Positions 46,006 to 53,796 of a DNA stretch of 64,000 nucleotides are shown piece after piece. The stretch is taken from positions 124,001 through 188,000 of the forward strand of contig CAWEMY010000001.1 in NCBI GenBank assembly GCA_963810305.1, given 5' to 3'. Origin of the DNA: JACDCA01 sp963810305. GTDB taxonomy: Bacteria; Acidobacteriota; Vicinamibacteria; Vicinamibacterales; 2-12-FULL-66-21. Within the stretch, counting starts at the first letter, position 1. Each line of letters begins with the position of its first letter. The translations under genes were made by a program, and so were the position numbers. A model generated the notes under the pieces. That model saw nothing but the letters and a program-made list of their open reading frames with translations, did not search any database and was not told the DNA's origin.

Positions 46006-48067
46006 ATGATTCTGCCGCTGCATCAACTCGTGCGTCGCCGCATCGTCGACGCCGTCGCGCGACTCTATTCAATTGACGCATCGGACGCCGTGCTCGCCGA
46101 GATCTCCGTCGAGGTGCCGCCAAACCGCGCGCCTGGGCGATCTGGCCGTGCCGCTGGCGTTCACGCTGGCGCGACGGCTGCGCAAGGCGCCGCGGGCAAT
46201 CGCACAGGAGATCGCGGCCGAAATCGGTGCGCTAGAGGGATTCACCCGCGTTGAAGCCGCGCCAAGCGGGTACATCAACTTCTTCCTCGATCGCGGCCAT
46301 TTTGCCTCCAGCTGGCTTCGCGGGGACACGGCGGCCCCCGCCTCAGGAAGCGGCAAGGCGATCGTCGAGCACACCGCAATCAATCCGAACAAGGCGGCGC
46401 ATATCGGTCACCTGCGCAACGCCGCACTCGGCGACGCGTTCGGCCGGCTGTTGCGGTTTCTGGGGCGCGACGTCGAGGTCCAGAACTACATCGACGATAC
46501 CGGCGTCCAGGTTGCGGACGTCGCCGTCGGCTTTCGCGAACTCGAGCACAAGACGTTGGACGATGTGCGGCAGATCGCCCGAACGTCGCGGTTCGACTAC
46601 TACTGCTGGGACCTGTACGCGCGCGTCACCGAGTGGTATGAGGCGGACAAGGAGCGGCTGAAGATCCGGACCGCCGCACTCCATCACATCGAGCAGGGCG
46701 GCAACCCCACCGCTGAAATGGCCGGCTTCATCGCCGATCACATCGTCGGCTGCCATCTTCGAACGATGGCCCGGATGAACATCGGATATGACCTTCTGAC
46801 GTGGGAAGGGGACATCCTGCGCCTGCATTTCTGGGCCCATGCATTCGAGTACCTGAAGAAAACTGGCGCCGTGTATCTGCAGACCGAGGGCAAGCTCACA
46901 GGCTGCTGGGTGATGCGGATTGAAGACGAGAAGCCTGACCAGCCCGCCGACTTGTCCGACGTAGCCTTGGCGGAGTCGGATGGCGAGCAGGCCTTGTCCC
47001 GCCGTAGCTCCGAAGGAGCGAAGGCGGAGGACCTGCGGGAGAAAGTGATCGTCCGTTCCGACGGTACGGTGACGTATGTCGGGAAGGACATGGCGTATCA
47101 GCTCTGGAAATTTGGTCTGCTCGGCAAGGACTTTCATTACCGGATCTTCGAAAGAGAGCCACAACCGCTGTGGTCCACTACGTCGGACCCCGCCGCGGCA
47201 GACCCGGATCCTCCCATCTTCGGGCGCGCGGCGTGGGTGTGCAATGTCATCGACACCCGGCAGTCCTACCTGCAGAAGCTGGTCAAGCAGGCGCTCGCGG
47301 CGCTCGGTCATCACGAGCAGGCGGAACATTCGATCCACTATTCGTACGAGATGGTCGCCCTTTCCCATCAGACCGCCCGGGAAATGGGGTACGACACGAG
47401 CGCCGATGCCGACCGTCCGTTCGTCGAGGTTTCCGGACGGAAAGGACTTGGAGTCAAGGCGGACGATCTGCTCGACCGGCTTCGCGACAAGGCGGCGACG
47501 GAAGTCGCCAAACGCAACCCCGATCTCGCCGACGTTCAGGCAAAATACATTGCCGAAGAAATCGCCACCGCGGCCGTCCGGTACTTCATGGTGAAGTTCT
47601 CGCGCGGCAAGATCATCGTCTTCGACATCGACGAGGCGCTGAGTTTCGAGGGCGAGAGCGGCCCGTACCTTCAGTACGCCGTCGTCCGGGCGAACAACAT
47701 CTTCAACAAGTTGCAGGAGCGTCATGGCCTCGACGAGGCGGCCGTGGTCGCGGCGGTCTCGAGCGATCGTGTGACGCCGATCGAAGCTGGCGGCGAGGAA
47801 GCTGATGATCTCTGGGGCCTGGTGCTCGAAGCCGCCAGGCTGGACGAAGTCGTCGACCAGGCGGTGCGGACGCTGGAACTGTCTGTCGTCGCAAAGTACG
47901 CGTTTGCTCTCGCCCAGTCGTTCAACGGCTTTTACCATAAGTACCCGGTGTTGAATGAGGAGCGCGAGGACGCTCGCTTGTGGCGCGCGGCCGCGGTTGC
48001 TTTCTATCGCCGGCAGCTGACCAGAGCGCTCGATCTGATGGGATGCACGGTGCCGGTGAAGATGTGA
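46006..48067 (+). CDS. argS: Arginyl-tRNA synthetase, one frameshift and an in-frame repeat insertion
   Basis: About 687 residues. It starts MILPLHQLVRRRIVDAVARL; a frameshift near 46125 leads into LGDLAVPLAFTLARRLRKAP. The N-terminal additional domain and the HIGH motif (AAHIGHLRNAALGDAFGRLL) follow, then the catalytic core and KMSKS-region equivalent FVEVSGRKGLGVKADDLLD, and the anticodon-binding all-helix domain with YFMVKFSRGKIIVFDIDEAL. Between RIEDEKPDQPAD and KVIVRSDGTVTYVGKD about 28 residues are encoded by two copies of a palindromic repeat (46951-47033). The enzyme should still fold, as the insert sits in a loop. The frameshift is probably a sequencing indel because ArgS is essential. 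Confidence 0.9.
46951..47033. repeat. In-frame palindromic repeat insertion inside argS
   Basis: Two related units: CTTGTCCGACGTAGCCTTGG plus CGGAGTCGGA, and TTGTCCCGCCGTAGCTCCG plus AAGGAGCGAAGGCGGA. The pattern matches the intergenic element at 4274-4303. Length is such that the reading frame is preserved. Confidence 0.65.
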
Positions 48068-48075
48068 GCCGTGTC

Positions 48076-48103
48076 GGAATGCGGGATGCGGATTGCGGGA
48101 TGC
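48076..48103. repeat. Heptamer array, GGGATGC x 4
   Basis: GGAATGC, GGGATGC, GGATTGC, GGGATGC lie between argS and the C26 peptidase gene, followed by a single 20-bp palindrome at 48119-48138. Confidence 0.6.
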
Positions 48104-48118
48104 GAATGCATTCGGTAG

Positions 48119-48138
48119 AGGCCGGCTTTAGCCGGCCT
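48119..48138. repeat. Single 20-bp palindromic element AGGCCGGCTTTAGCCGGCCT
   Basis: A near-perfect palindrome. It is the reverse complement of the unit tandemly repeated at 51270-51361, including the flanking CTAC/GTAG. Confidence 0.75.
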
Positions 48139-48147
48139 GCTAACAAC

Positions 48148-48876
48148 ATGACCAACTCACCACTAATTGGCATTACCCGTTGCAGCAGGCTGGACGACTA
48201 CGTCGCCTCGATCGAGCAATCGGGCGGACGTCCGCGGATTCTGGAAGTGAGCGACAGCCCGCGGAAGGTCGTCGGCGAGATCCACGGCCTGGTGCTCACC
48301 GGCGGCGGCGATGTGGATCCGGTGCTATACCGCGAGGACCGTCACGAAACCATCGTCGATGCCGAACCCGGCCGCGACGAGTTCGAGATCGATCTCGCGC
48401 GGCGTGCGATGGATACTGGTCTTGCCGTCCTCGCCATCTGTCGCGGGGCCCAGGTGTTGAACGTCGCCGCCGGCGGCACGCTCGTGCAGGACATCCCCTC
48501 CGCAATCGACTCTACCCTCGCCCACTCGATCGTCCAGCCCAAGGACGAGATCGCCCACGAGGTGACAGTAACGCCAGGTTCTCGCCTGGAACAGGCGCTC
48601 GGCGCGTCTGTGAGCGCGAGTCACACCTGCCGGGTCAACAGCCGCCACCATCAGTCGATCGCCCGCCTCGGTCGGTCGTTAGCGGCATCCGCGAAAGCGC
48701 CCGATGGCGTGGTCGAAGCGATCGAATCTTCCGACGCCGAATTCTGCATTGGTGTCCAATGGCACCCGGAGAATTTCTGGCGGACTGGCGAATTCGCAGG
48801 TTTGTTCGAGTCATTCATTACGGCGGCGAAACAGAGATCCTTGAAGAATCACGGACCTGACGACCCAGAGACCTAA
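48148..48876 (+). CDS. Class-I-glutamine-amidotransferase-like peptidase (C26, gamma-glutamyl hydrolase type)
   Basis: 242 residues from ATG 48148. It has LIGITRCSRLDDYVASIEQS, VLTGGGDVDPVLYREDRHET, the nucleophile elbow AVLAICRGAQVLNVAAGG with catalytic Cys, SRHHQSIARL and the catalytic His-Glu pair in IGVQWHPENF. Relatives include PuuD, which hydrolyses gamma-glutamyl-GABA in putrescine breakdown, and other gamma-Glu hydrolases. No puu genes lie in the window. The start is just downstream of a palindromic repeat, with no clear Shine-Dalgarno sequence. Confidence 0.88.
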   Translation: MTNSPLIGITRCSRLDDYVASIEQSGGRPRILEVSDSPRKVVGEIHGLVLTGGGDVDPVLYREDRHETIVDAEPGRDEFEIDLARRAMDTGLAVLAICRGAQVLNVAAGGTLVQDIPSAIDSTLAHSIVQPKDEIAHEVTVTPGSRLEQALGASVSASHTCRVNSRHHQSIARLGRSLAASAKAPDGVVEAIESSDAEFCIGVQWHPENFWRTGEFAGLFESFITAAKQRSLKNHGPDDPET

Positions 48877-48891
48877 ACAGACGCGCTCTCG

Positions 48892-49215
48892 GTGGCGATT
48901 GACGGCGGCATCGGCGTGAAGTGGGAGAAGAACCCCGGGCTCGAGGTCAGGACCTCGGCGGTCGTCACGGCTGGCGATCGGCTGGAGTGGAAGATCTCGC
49001 CAACGGCCACGGTCACGCAGGGACTGGCCGCGCTCTGGGACGCCGACGACTTCGGCGACGCGCTGTATACGTTCAGGCTGGGCCTGGCGACTTCAGTCGT
49101 GAAGCGGATCGAGCTCAAGATCGAACTCCTGGACGCTTACAAGACCAAGCCTCCGACGGCATCGGTCCAGGAGAACGACGTCGCGCTGCTGACGGCGATT
49201 GTCTATCGTTTCTGA
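48892..49215 (+). pseudogene. DUF481-type protein remnant (C-terminal part only)
   Basis: About 107 residues from a GTG. The sequence GIGVKWEKNPGLEVRTSAVV, RLEWKISPTATVTQGLAALW, ALYTFRLGLATSVVKRIELK and the end YKTKPPTASVQENDVALLTA plus IVYRF match the C-terminal strands of DUF481/YdiY-like outer-membrane proteins. The N-terminal half and signal peptide are missing, and no start or leader precedes it, so it looks like a truncated remnant. Weak GGACCTGA-type repeats flank it on both sides (48852-48874 and 49226-49278), suggesting loss around a repeat. The domain itself would be a beta-barrel fragment. Confidence 0.65.
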
Positions 49216-49225
49216 AGCATCGGAT

Positions 49226-49278
49226 CTGCGTCGGAAACGCTCTAAGGACCTGAGGACCCACGGTCCAAGGACCTCGGT
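49226..49278. repeat. Weak GGACCTGA-type repeat run
   Basis: AGGACCT, GAGGACC, CACGGTCC, AAGGACCT, CGGTGACCT run up to the RNA methyltransferase start. Related units (CGGACCTG, ACGACCC, AGAGACC) lie at 48852-48874, so the DUF481 remnant sits between them. Regularity is low. Confidence 0.4.
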
Positions 49279-49289
49279 GACCTACTTGT

Positions 49290-50567
49290 ATGGCAGTTCA
49301 GGCCGGAGACATCTTCGACCTCACCGTTGAGAAGCCTGCTTCCGGCGGACGGATGCTGGCGCGGCACGACGGGCAGGTCATGCTGGTCGCCGGCGCCATC
49401 CCGGGCGAGCGCGTCACCACGCGCGTTACCAAGGCCGAGAAACAGCTGGCATTCGCCGACGTCATCGCCGTTCTCGAACCATCCGAAGACCGGCGGCAGA
49501 CCAGCAGCGACCCCGCATGTGGCGGCTGCCTCTACGCGCACATCACCCATGCCCGCCAGCTTCAGATCAAAAGCGAAATCATTCACGATGCGTTCTTGCG
49601 AATCGGACGCATTTCACTGCCGGAGCGTCCGCAGGTGAGTGCGGGACCCGAGCAGGCATACCGGATGCGGGCGCGGTTTCACGTCCGCGATGGCCGCGCC
49701 GGGTTCTATCGGGAGAACACCCATGAGGCGTGCGATCCGCGTCAGACAGGGCAGCTGTCAGAGCGCGCCGTCGACGTGGTCGACTCGGCGATTCGGGCCA
49801 TGGGTGCGGAGGGAGTGACGGCGCTCTCGGTGGAACTGGCGGAGAACGTCGCAGGGGATCAGCGCGCACTGCACGTGGAGGCCGCTTCGGGCGGCATCCT
49901 CCAGGGCGCGATCGCGCGCGCGGTGCAGGACGCGGGCCTCACCGGCGCGACCATCAGCGCGGCTAACGGCACGACGTCCGCAGCTGGAGATCCCATCGTC
50001 ACCGACCCGGTCGCCGTACTGACCGGCGGACGCGCGGCTACCGGCGTACTGCGCAGACACCCACAGGCGTTCTTTCAGGCAAACCGGTTCCTCGTCAGTT
50101 CACTGGTCGGCGCGGTGCTCGACGCCGTCCGCTCCGGACCCGTTCTTGATCTCTATGCAGGCGTCGGGCTCTTCTCTGTCGCGCTGGCGGCGTGCGGCCA
50201 CTCTGGGGTCGTTGCGGTCGAAGGTGATGCCGCCAGCACTCGCGATCTCGAGCGGAACGCGGCGCCGTTCGAGGACGCGCTCCAGGTGGTCCGTGGCAGC
50301 GTCGAAACATATCTGCATCGGCGAGCAGCGAAACCACCGCAGACGCTGATCGTGGACCCGCCGAGAACCGGCATGTCGAAGGCCGCGACCGAGTCGATCG
50401 CGCTCTCACAAGTGCCGCGGATCGTTTACGTCTCATGCGACCCGCCAACCATGGCCCGGGACGCCCGCCGGCTGCTGGACGCGGGCTACCGCCTGTCGAG
50501 TCTCCGCGGCTTCGATCTGTTCCCCAACACCGCGCACGTAGAATCGGTCGGCGTTTTCGATCGCTAG
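49290..50567 (+). CDS. TrmA/RlmD-type SAM-dependent RNA methyltransferase
   Basis: 425 residues. An N-terminal TRAM domain (GDIFDLTVEKPASGGRMLAR) is followed by the iron-sulfur-type region and the methyltransferase core: VLDLYAGVGLFSVALAAC (SAM binding), TLIVDPPRTGMSKAATES and VYVSCDPPTMARDARRL, where SCDPPT holds the catalytic Cys. Such enzymes make 5-methyluridine in tRNA or 23S rRNA; the RlmD/TrmA distinction cannot be made here. It has complete length with no frameshift. It starts right after the repeat run downstream of the DUF481 remnant. Confidence 0.9.
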   Translation: MAVQAGDIFDLTVEKPASGGRMLARHDGQVMLVAGAIPGERVTTRVTKAEKQLAFADVIAVLEPSEDRRQTSSDPACGGCLYAHITHARQLQIKSEIIHDAFLRIGRISLPERPQVSAGPEQAYRMRARFHVRDGRAGFYRENTHEACDPRQTGQLSERAVDVVDSAIRAMGAEGVTALSVELAENVAGDQRALHVEAASGGILQGAIARAVQDAGLTGATISAANGTTSAAGDPIVTDPVAVLTGGRAATGVLRRHPQAFFQANRFLVSSLVGAVLDAVRSGPVLDLYAGVGLFSVALAACGHSGVVAVEGDAASTRDLERNAAPFEDALQVVRGSVETYLHRRAAKPPQTLIVDPPRTGMSKAATESIALSQVPRIVYVSCDPPTMARDARRLLDAGYRLSSLRGFDLFPNTAHVESVGVFDR

Positions 50568-50572
50568 TGGCA

Positions 50573-51262
50573 CTAGCGTTCGTAGGCAACAACCGGCAGG
50601 TTCAGAGACTCCCGCAGGAGACGTTCGTAGGCAAGGAGCGCGGCGCGGCGCCGCGCGTCCTCCGGCATGCGCGCTGAGAACGGCGCGAGATCGGCCTCGA
50701 CTTCCTGTCGAAGGGCGTCGGCCGCAGCCGGATCGATGTGCTCCGTGGCCGCGCGCATCAGTTCAAGGTCCAGTTGCTCGAGCCGCTTGATGATGACGGA
50801 TCGCGCTTCACCCCTGGCCTTCCGCGCGCCGCCAATCAGTTCATCGAGCACGGCGACGGCCTCGGCGATTGCAGTCGACAGTCGCGGCGCATCCCCGTTC
50901 AATCTCACCGCCAGCAGACGCGTCACCGTGCGTTCGATGTGCGACGCCAATGACATCGTCGGGGACGGGGCCTCGGATACCCGGTCGGCGCCGGTACCGA
51001 TGGCGCGCCGCCAGTCGTCGAAAGCTTCGAGGACGTCCGCTTCGCAGAACTCGATTCGCAGCGGCCGGCGTCGCTGCGTTTTCCCGGCCTGACGCTCGCA
51101 GGTCTGGTCGATGCCGCGGAACGCTACTTTCAGCGGTACCCCCTCCTGCGCCCATCGGCGCACCATCTCGAATGCGGGCCCGACGATGCGGATCAGATGC
51201 CCTTCATTCTTCTTACAGAGGTAGCTCTCGATCTCACGGCAGTAGTCGAACGAATCGTCCAT
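50573..51262 (-). CDS. Protein of unknown function upstream of coaX
   Basis: 229 residues, soluble, mostly helical. It starts MDDSFDYCREIESYLCKKNE and contains HLIRIVGPAFEMVRRWAQEG, DVLEAFDDWRRAIGTG, SHIERTVTRLLAVRLNGD and a C-terminal region RQEVEADLAPFSARMPEDAR, then LAYERLLRESLNLPVVAYER. A short Cys-containing N-terminus (CREIESYLC) could bind metal. I do not recognise the family. Relatives seem restricted to related phyla and stand near coaX, so a housekeeping role is possible. It is convergent with the methyltransferase gene, 6 bases apart. Confidence 0.6.
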   Translation of the reverse strand: MDDSFDYCREIESYLCKKNEGHLIRIVGPAFEMVRRWAQEGVPLKVAFRGIDQTCERQAGKTQRRRPLRIEFCEADVLEAFDDWRRAIGTGADRVSEAPSPTMSLASHIERTVTRLLAVRLNGDAPRLSTAIAEAVAVLDELIGGARKARGEARSVIIKRLEQLDLELMRAATEHIDPAAADALRQEVEADLAPFSARMPEDARRRAALLAYERLLRESLNLPVVAYER

Positions 51263-51269
51263 TTGAATT

Positions 51270-51361
51270 AGGCCGGCTAAAGCCGGCCTCCACCGAGCCG
51301 TACCCAGGCCGGCTAAAGCCGGCCTCCACCGAGTCGTACCCAGGCCGGCTGAAGCCGGCCT
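51270..51361. repeat. Three tandem copies of a 36-bp unit with a 20-bp palindrome
   Basis: The palindrome AGGCCGGCTAAAGCCGGCCT occurs at 51270-51289, 51306-51325 and (with one change) 51342-51361, spaced by exactly 36 bp, each followed by CCACCGAGYCGTACC in the first two copies. The last copy abuts the coaX stop. A single inverted copy lies at 48119-48138. Confidence 0.88.
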
Positions 51362-52144
51362 CTACCGGTTTCGGTTCCAGATAATGCGAAGGCCCTGGAG
51401 CGTCAGGTCCGGCTCGACGCGCTGGATCGCCTTCGTCTCACTCGCGAGGATGTCGGCCATGCCGCCCGTCGCGATACACGCAGCGCGATCTCCATCCTCG
51501 AGCTCCTCGCGCATCCGACCGACGATGCCATCGACCATCGCAACGTAGCCGAAGAAGAGCCCCGACTGCATGGACGTCACTGTCGTGCGACCAACTACCT
51601 CGGGTGGTTTTCTCACATCGACACGCGGCAGCCGGGCTGCCCGCTGGAAGAGCGCGTCCGCAGAGATCCCGATGCCCGGGCAGATCACTCCCCCGATATA
51701 TTCCCCGCGCGCGGAGATCGCATCGAATGTCGTCGCCGTGCCGAAATCGACGACGATCACGGGCAAGCCGTCGGCGCGGCCGAAAGTTTCGTATGCGGCG
51801 ACGGCGTTCACGACCCGGTCGGCGCCGACGTCGGACGGTGGCTGATACAGCACCGGCATCCCGGTGTTCCCGGCCGGGTCGACCGTCAGCGGCGACTTGT
51901 CGAAAAACCGCTCGCACATCTCCTCCATTGTGCGCGTCAGCGGCGGCACGACCGACGACAGGATGATCCCGTCAATGCTCGCCAGATCGATGTCGCTGCG
52001 CTCGAACAGTTGCGTGACCAGGATCCCGATCTCGTCGGACGTCCGCTCACGCATCGTCACCAGCCGCCAACTCTCGGTGAGCAGTTCCCGATCGAAGACA
52101 CCCAGAACGATGTTCGTGTTGCCGATATCTATCGCTAAAAGCAT
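51362..52144 (-). CDS. coaX: Type III pantothenate kinase
   Basis: 260 residues. Phosphate-binding motif AIDIGNTNIVLGVFDRELL, then DGIILSSVVPPLTRTMEEMC, NPVT-like GADRVVNAVAAYETFGRA, VVDFGTATTFDAISARGEY and GGVICPGIGISADALFQRAA, the latter two shaping the pantothenate site. It phosphorylates pantothenate with monovalent-cation dependence as the first step to CoA, and is insensitive to CoA feedback. It follows birA with one base between stop and start. Confidence 0.93.
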   Translation of the reverse strand: MLLAIDIGNTNIVLGVFDRELLTESWRLVTMRERTSDEIGILVTQLFERSDIDLASIDGIILSSVVPPLTRTMEEMCERFFDKSPLTVDPAGNTGMPVLYQPPSDVGADRVVNAVAAYETFGRADGLPVIVVDFGTATTFDAISARGEYIGGVICPGIGISADALFQRAARLPRVDVRKPPEVVGRTTVTSMQSGLFFGYVAMVDGIVGRMREELEDGDRAACIATGGMADILASETKAIQRVEPDLTLQGLRIIWNRNR

Positions 52145-52145
52145 G

Positions 52146-52949
52146 TCAGAGCCATCTGAGCGTCCCGGAAATTATGCGCTCCGTTGTCCCGTTCACTGTA
52201 ACGCGGAGGGCGCCATCGTCTTCGATGCCGTCGGTCTTGCCGGAGCGTGTGCCTGATTGCGTGTGCCATTCAACTGCGGCACCCGACGACGACGGAGACA
52301 GCTCACGCCAGCGAGCGAGGACGCCCATGCGGTTGCCGGCGGAGAGCTGGTCGAGACATGTCTTGAGCGCCGCGAGTGTTTCGGCAAGAACGGGACCCGG
52401 CTGCACTTCCCTGCCGAGCTCTGTCTCGAGCGAGGTGGCACGGTCGCCGATCTCAGGCGGGTAGGCCGCCGGACGCAGGTTGATCCCGAACCCGAGGATG
52501 ACGTGCTGCAACCCTTCGGGCGACGACGATGCCTCGGCGAGGATCCCGGCCAGCTTCCGCCTCCGTCCGAGCCCGGCATCGATGACGATATCGTTCGGCC
52601 ACTTGATCTCGACTGGTAGACCGGTGGCGGCGAGAATGCCCTCGGCTACCGCGACGCCTGCGGCAAGAGACAGCGACGGTGCGGCGCGGGGATCGCGGCA
52701 GATCACCGAGACATACAGTCCCGCGCCAGGGGGTGAGAACCAAGTGCGGCCGAAACGCCCGCGTCCTGCCGTCTGGCTCGAGGCGATAACCGTGGTGCCT
52801 TCAGCGGCGCCACGCTCGGCAAGGCGTGCGGCTTCGTCGTTGGTGGAACCGATTTCAGCGAAGTAGTGGATCGTGGCGCCGACATGTCCACGCGCCAGCG
52901 CGGTCTGTTCCAGGGACGCGGCAAACTCTGACGGAAGCGTGTCAAACAT
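52146..52949 (-). CDS. birA: Biotin--[acetyl-CoA-carboxylase] ligase without DNA-binding domain
   Basis: 267 residues. It lacks the N-terminal winged helix of regulatory BirA. Catalytic motifs are GSTNDEAARLAERGAAEGTT, SQTAGRGRFGRTWFSPPGAG (GRGRxG) and VEIKWPNDIVID (KWPND), with the C-terminal SH3-like domain. It attaches biotin to carboxylases, here likely including propionyl-CoA carboxylase feeding methylmalonyl-CoA genes (inference). It overlaps nadC by 8 bases and is followed by coaX one base later. Confidence 0.92.
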   Translation of the reverse strand: MFDTLPSEFAASLEQTALARGHVGATIHYFAEIGSTNDEAARLAERGAAEGTTVIASSQTAGRGRFGRTWFSPPGAGLYVSVICRDPRAAPSLSLAAGVAVAEGILAATGLPVEIKWPNDIVIDAGLGRRRKLAGILAEASSSPEGLQHVILGFGINLRPAAYPPEIGDRATSLETELGREVQPGPVLAETLAALKTCLDQLSAGNRMGVLARWRELSPSSSGAAVEWHTQSGTRSGKTDGIEDDGALRVTVNGTTERIISGTLRWL

Positions 52950-53796
52950 CCGGCTCGAGCTCGAAGCTCAGGTCGGCCGCCGGGGCGGAGTGCGTCAAGG
53001 CGCCAATCGATACGTAGTCGGCACCGGTCGCAGCGAGTTGTGGCATGCGCTCCAGCGTCACCCCTCCGGAGATTTCCACCTTCGCTCGTCCGGCAATCCG
53101 CCGGACGGCCTCGCGGGTCTCTTCGATGGAAAGGTTGTCGAGAAGGATGATGCCGGCGCCGGCGGTAAGAGCAGCGTCCACCTGGTCGAGACTCTGTGCT
53201 TCGATCTCGATGGGCAGATCGAGCCCGGCCGCCTTCATGCGCGCTACCGCTGCTTCCACGCCGCCTGCCAGACGGATGTGATTGTCCTTGATCAGAATGC
53301 CGTCCTCGAGACCGAAGCGATGGTTGGTTCCGCCGCCGGTGCGGACCGCGTACTTCTCGAGCGCACGTAACGTCGGAGTGGTCTTACGCGTGTCGAGAAC
53401 GGTGATTCGGCCGCCGGCGGCATCGACGAACCGCCGGGTCAACGTGGCAATGCCGGAGAGGCGCTGGAGAAAATTCAGCGCCGTCCGCTCGGCGGTCAAC
53501 ATCGCACCGGCCGCACCGCGCACTTCAGCCACGATGTCACCCGGCGAGCATCGCGATCCATCAGGCGCGTGGACGGTGAACGACGCGCCGGCGTCCAACT
53601 GCCGAAATGCCTCGGCGGCGATGTCGAGACCGGCGATGACGCAGTCGCTCTTCGCCACGATGACACCGCGCGCCCGCAACGCCGGTTCGACCGTCGCCTC
53701 GGTGGTGATGTCGCCGGCGCCGAGATCCTCCTCGAGCGCGCGGTGAAGTGCGTCGCGGTAGGTTTCAGCCGCCAATGATGCTGACGCGGCTCTCAC
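52942..53796 (-). CDS. nadC: Nicotinate-nucleotide pyrophosphorylase (carboxylating)
   Basis: 284 residues. Quinolinate phosphoribosyltransferase, third step of de novo NAD synthesis. Motifs are LEEDLGAGDITTEATVE, CVIAGLDIAAEAFRQLDAGA, ERTALNFLQRLSGIATLTRR, LDTRKTTPTLRALEKYAVRT, GGGTNHRFGLEDGILIKDNH and ISGGVTLERMPQLAATGADY. GTG 53796 overlaps the valS stop by 4 bases (GTGA). Length and motifs are complete. Confidence 0.95.
   Translation of the reverse strand: MRAASASLAAETYRDALHRALEEDLGAGDITTEATVEPALRARGVIVAKSDCVIAGLDIAAEAFRQLDAGASFTVHAPDGSRCSPGDIVAEVRGAAGAMLTAERTALNFLQRLSGIATLTRRFVDAAGGRITVLDTRKTTPTLRALEKYAVRTGGGTNHRFGLEDGILIKDNHIRLAGGVEAAVARMKAAGLDLPIEIEAQSLDQVDAALTAGAGIILLDNLSIEETREAVRRIAGRAKVEISGGVTLERMPQLAATGADYVSIGALTHSAPAADLSFELEPDV

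Noticed and set aside
46343..47938. 531-codon frame antisense to argS
   Set aside because: Antisense shadow of argS without recognisable domains.
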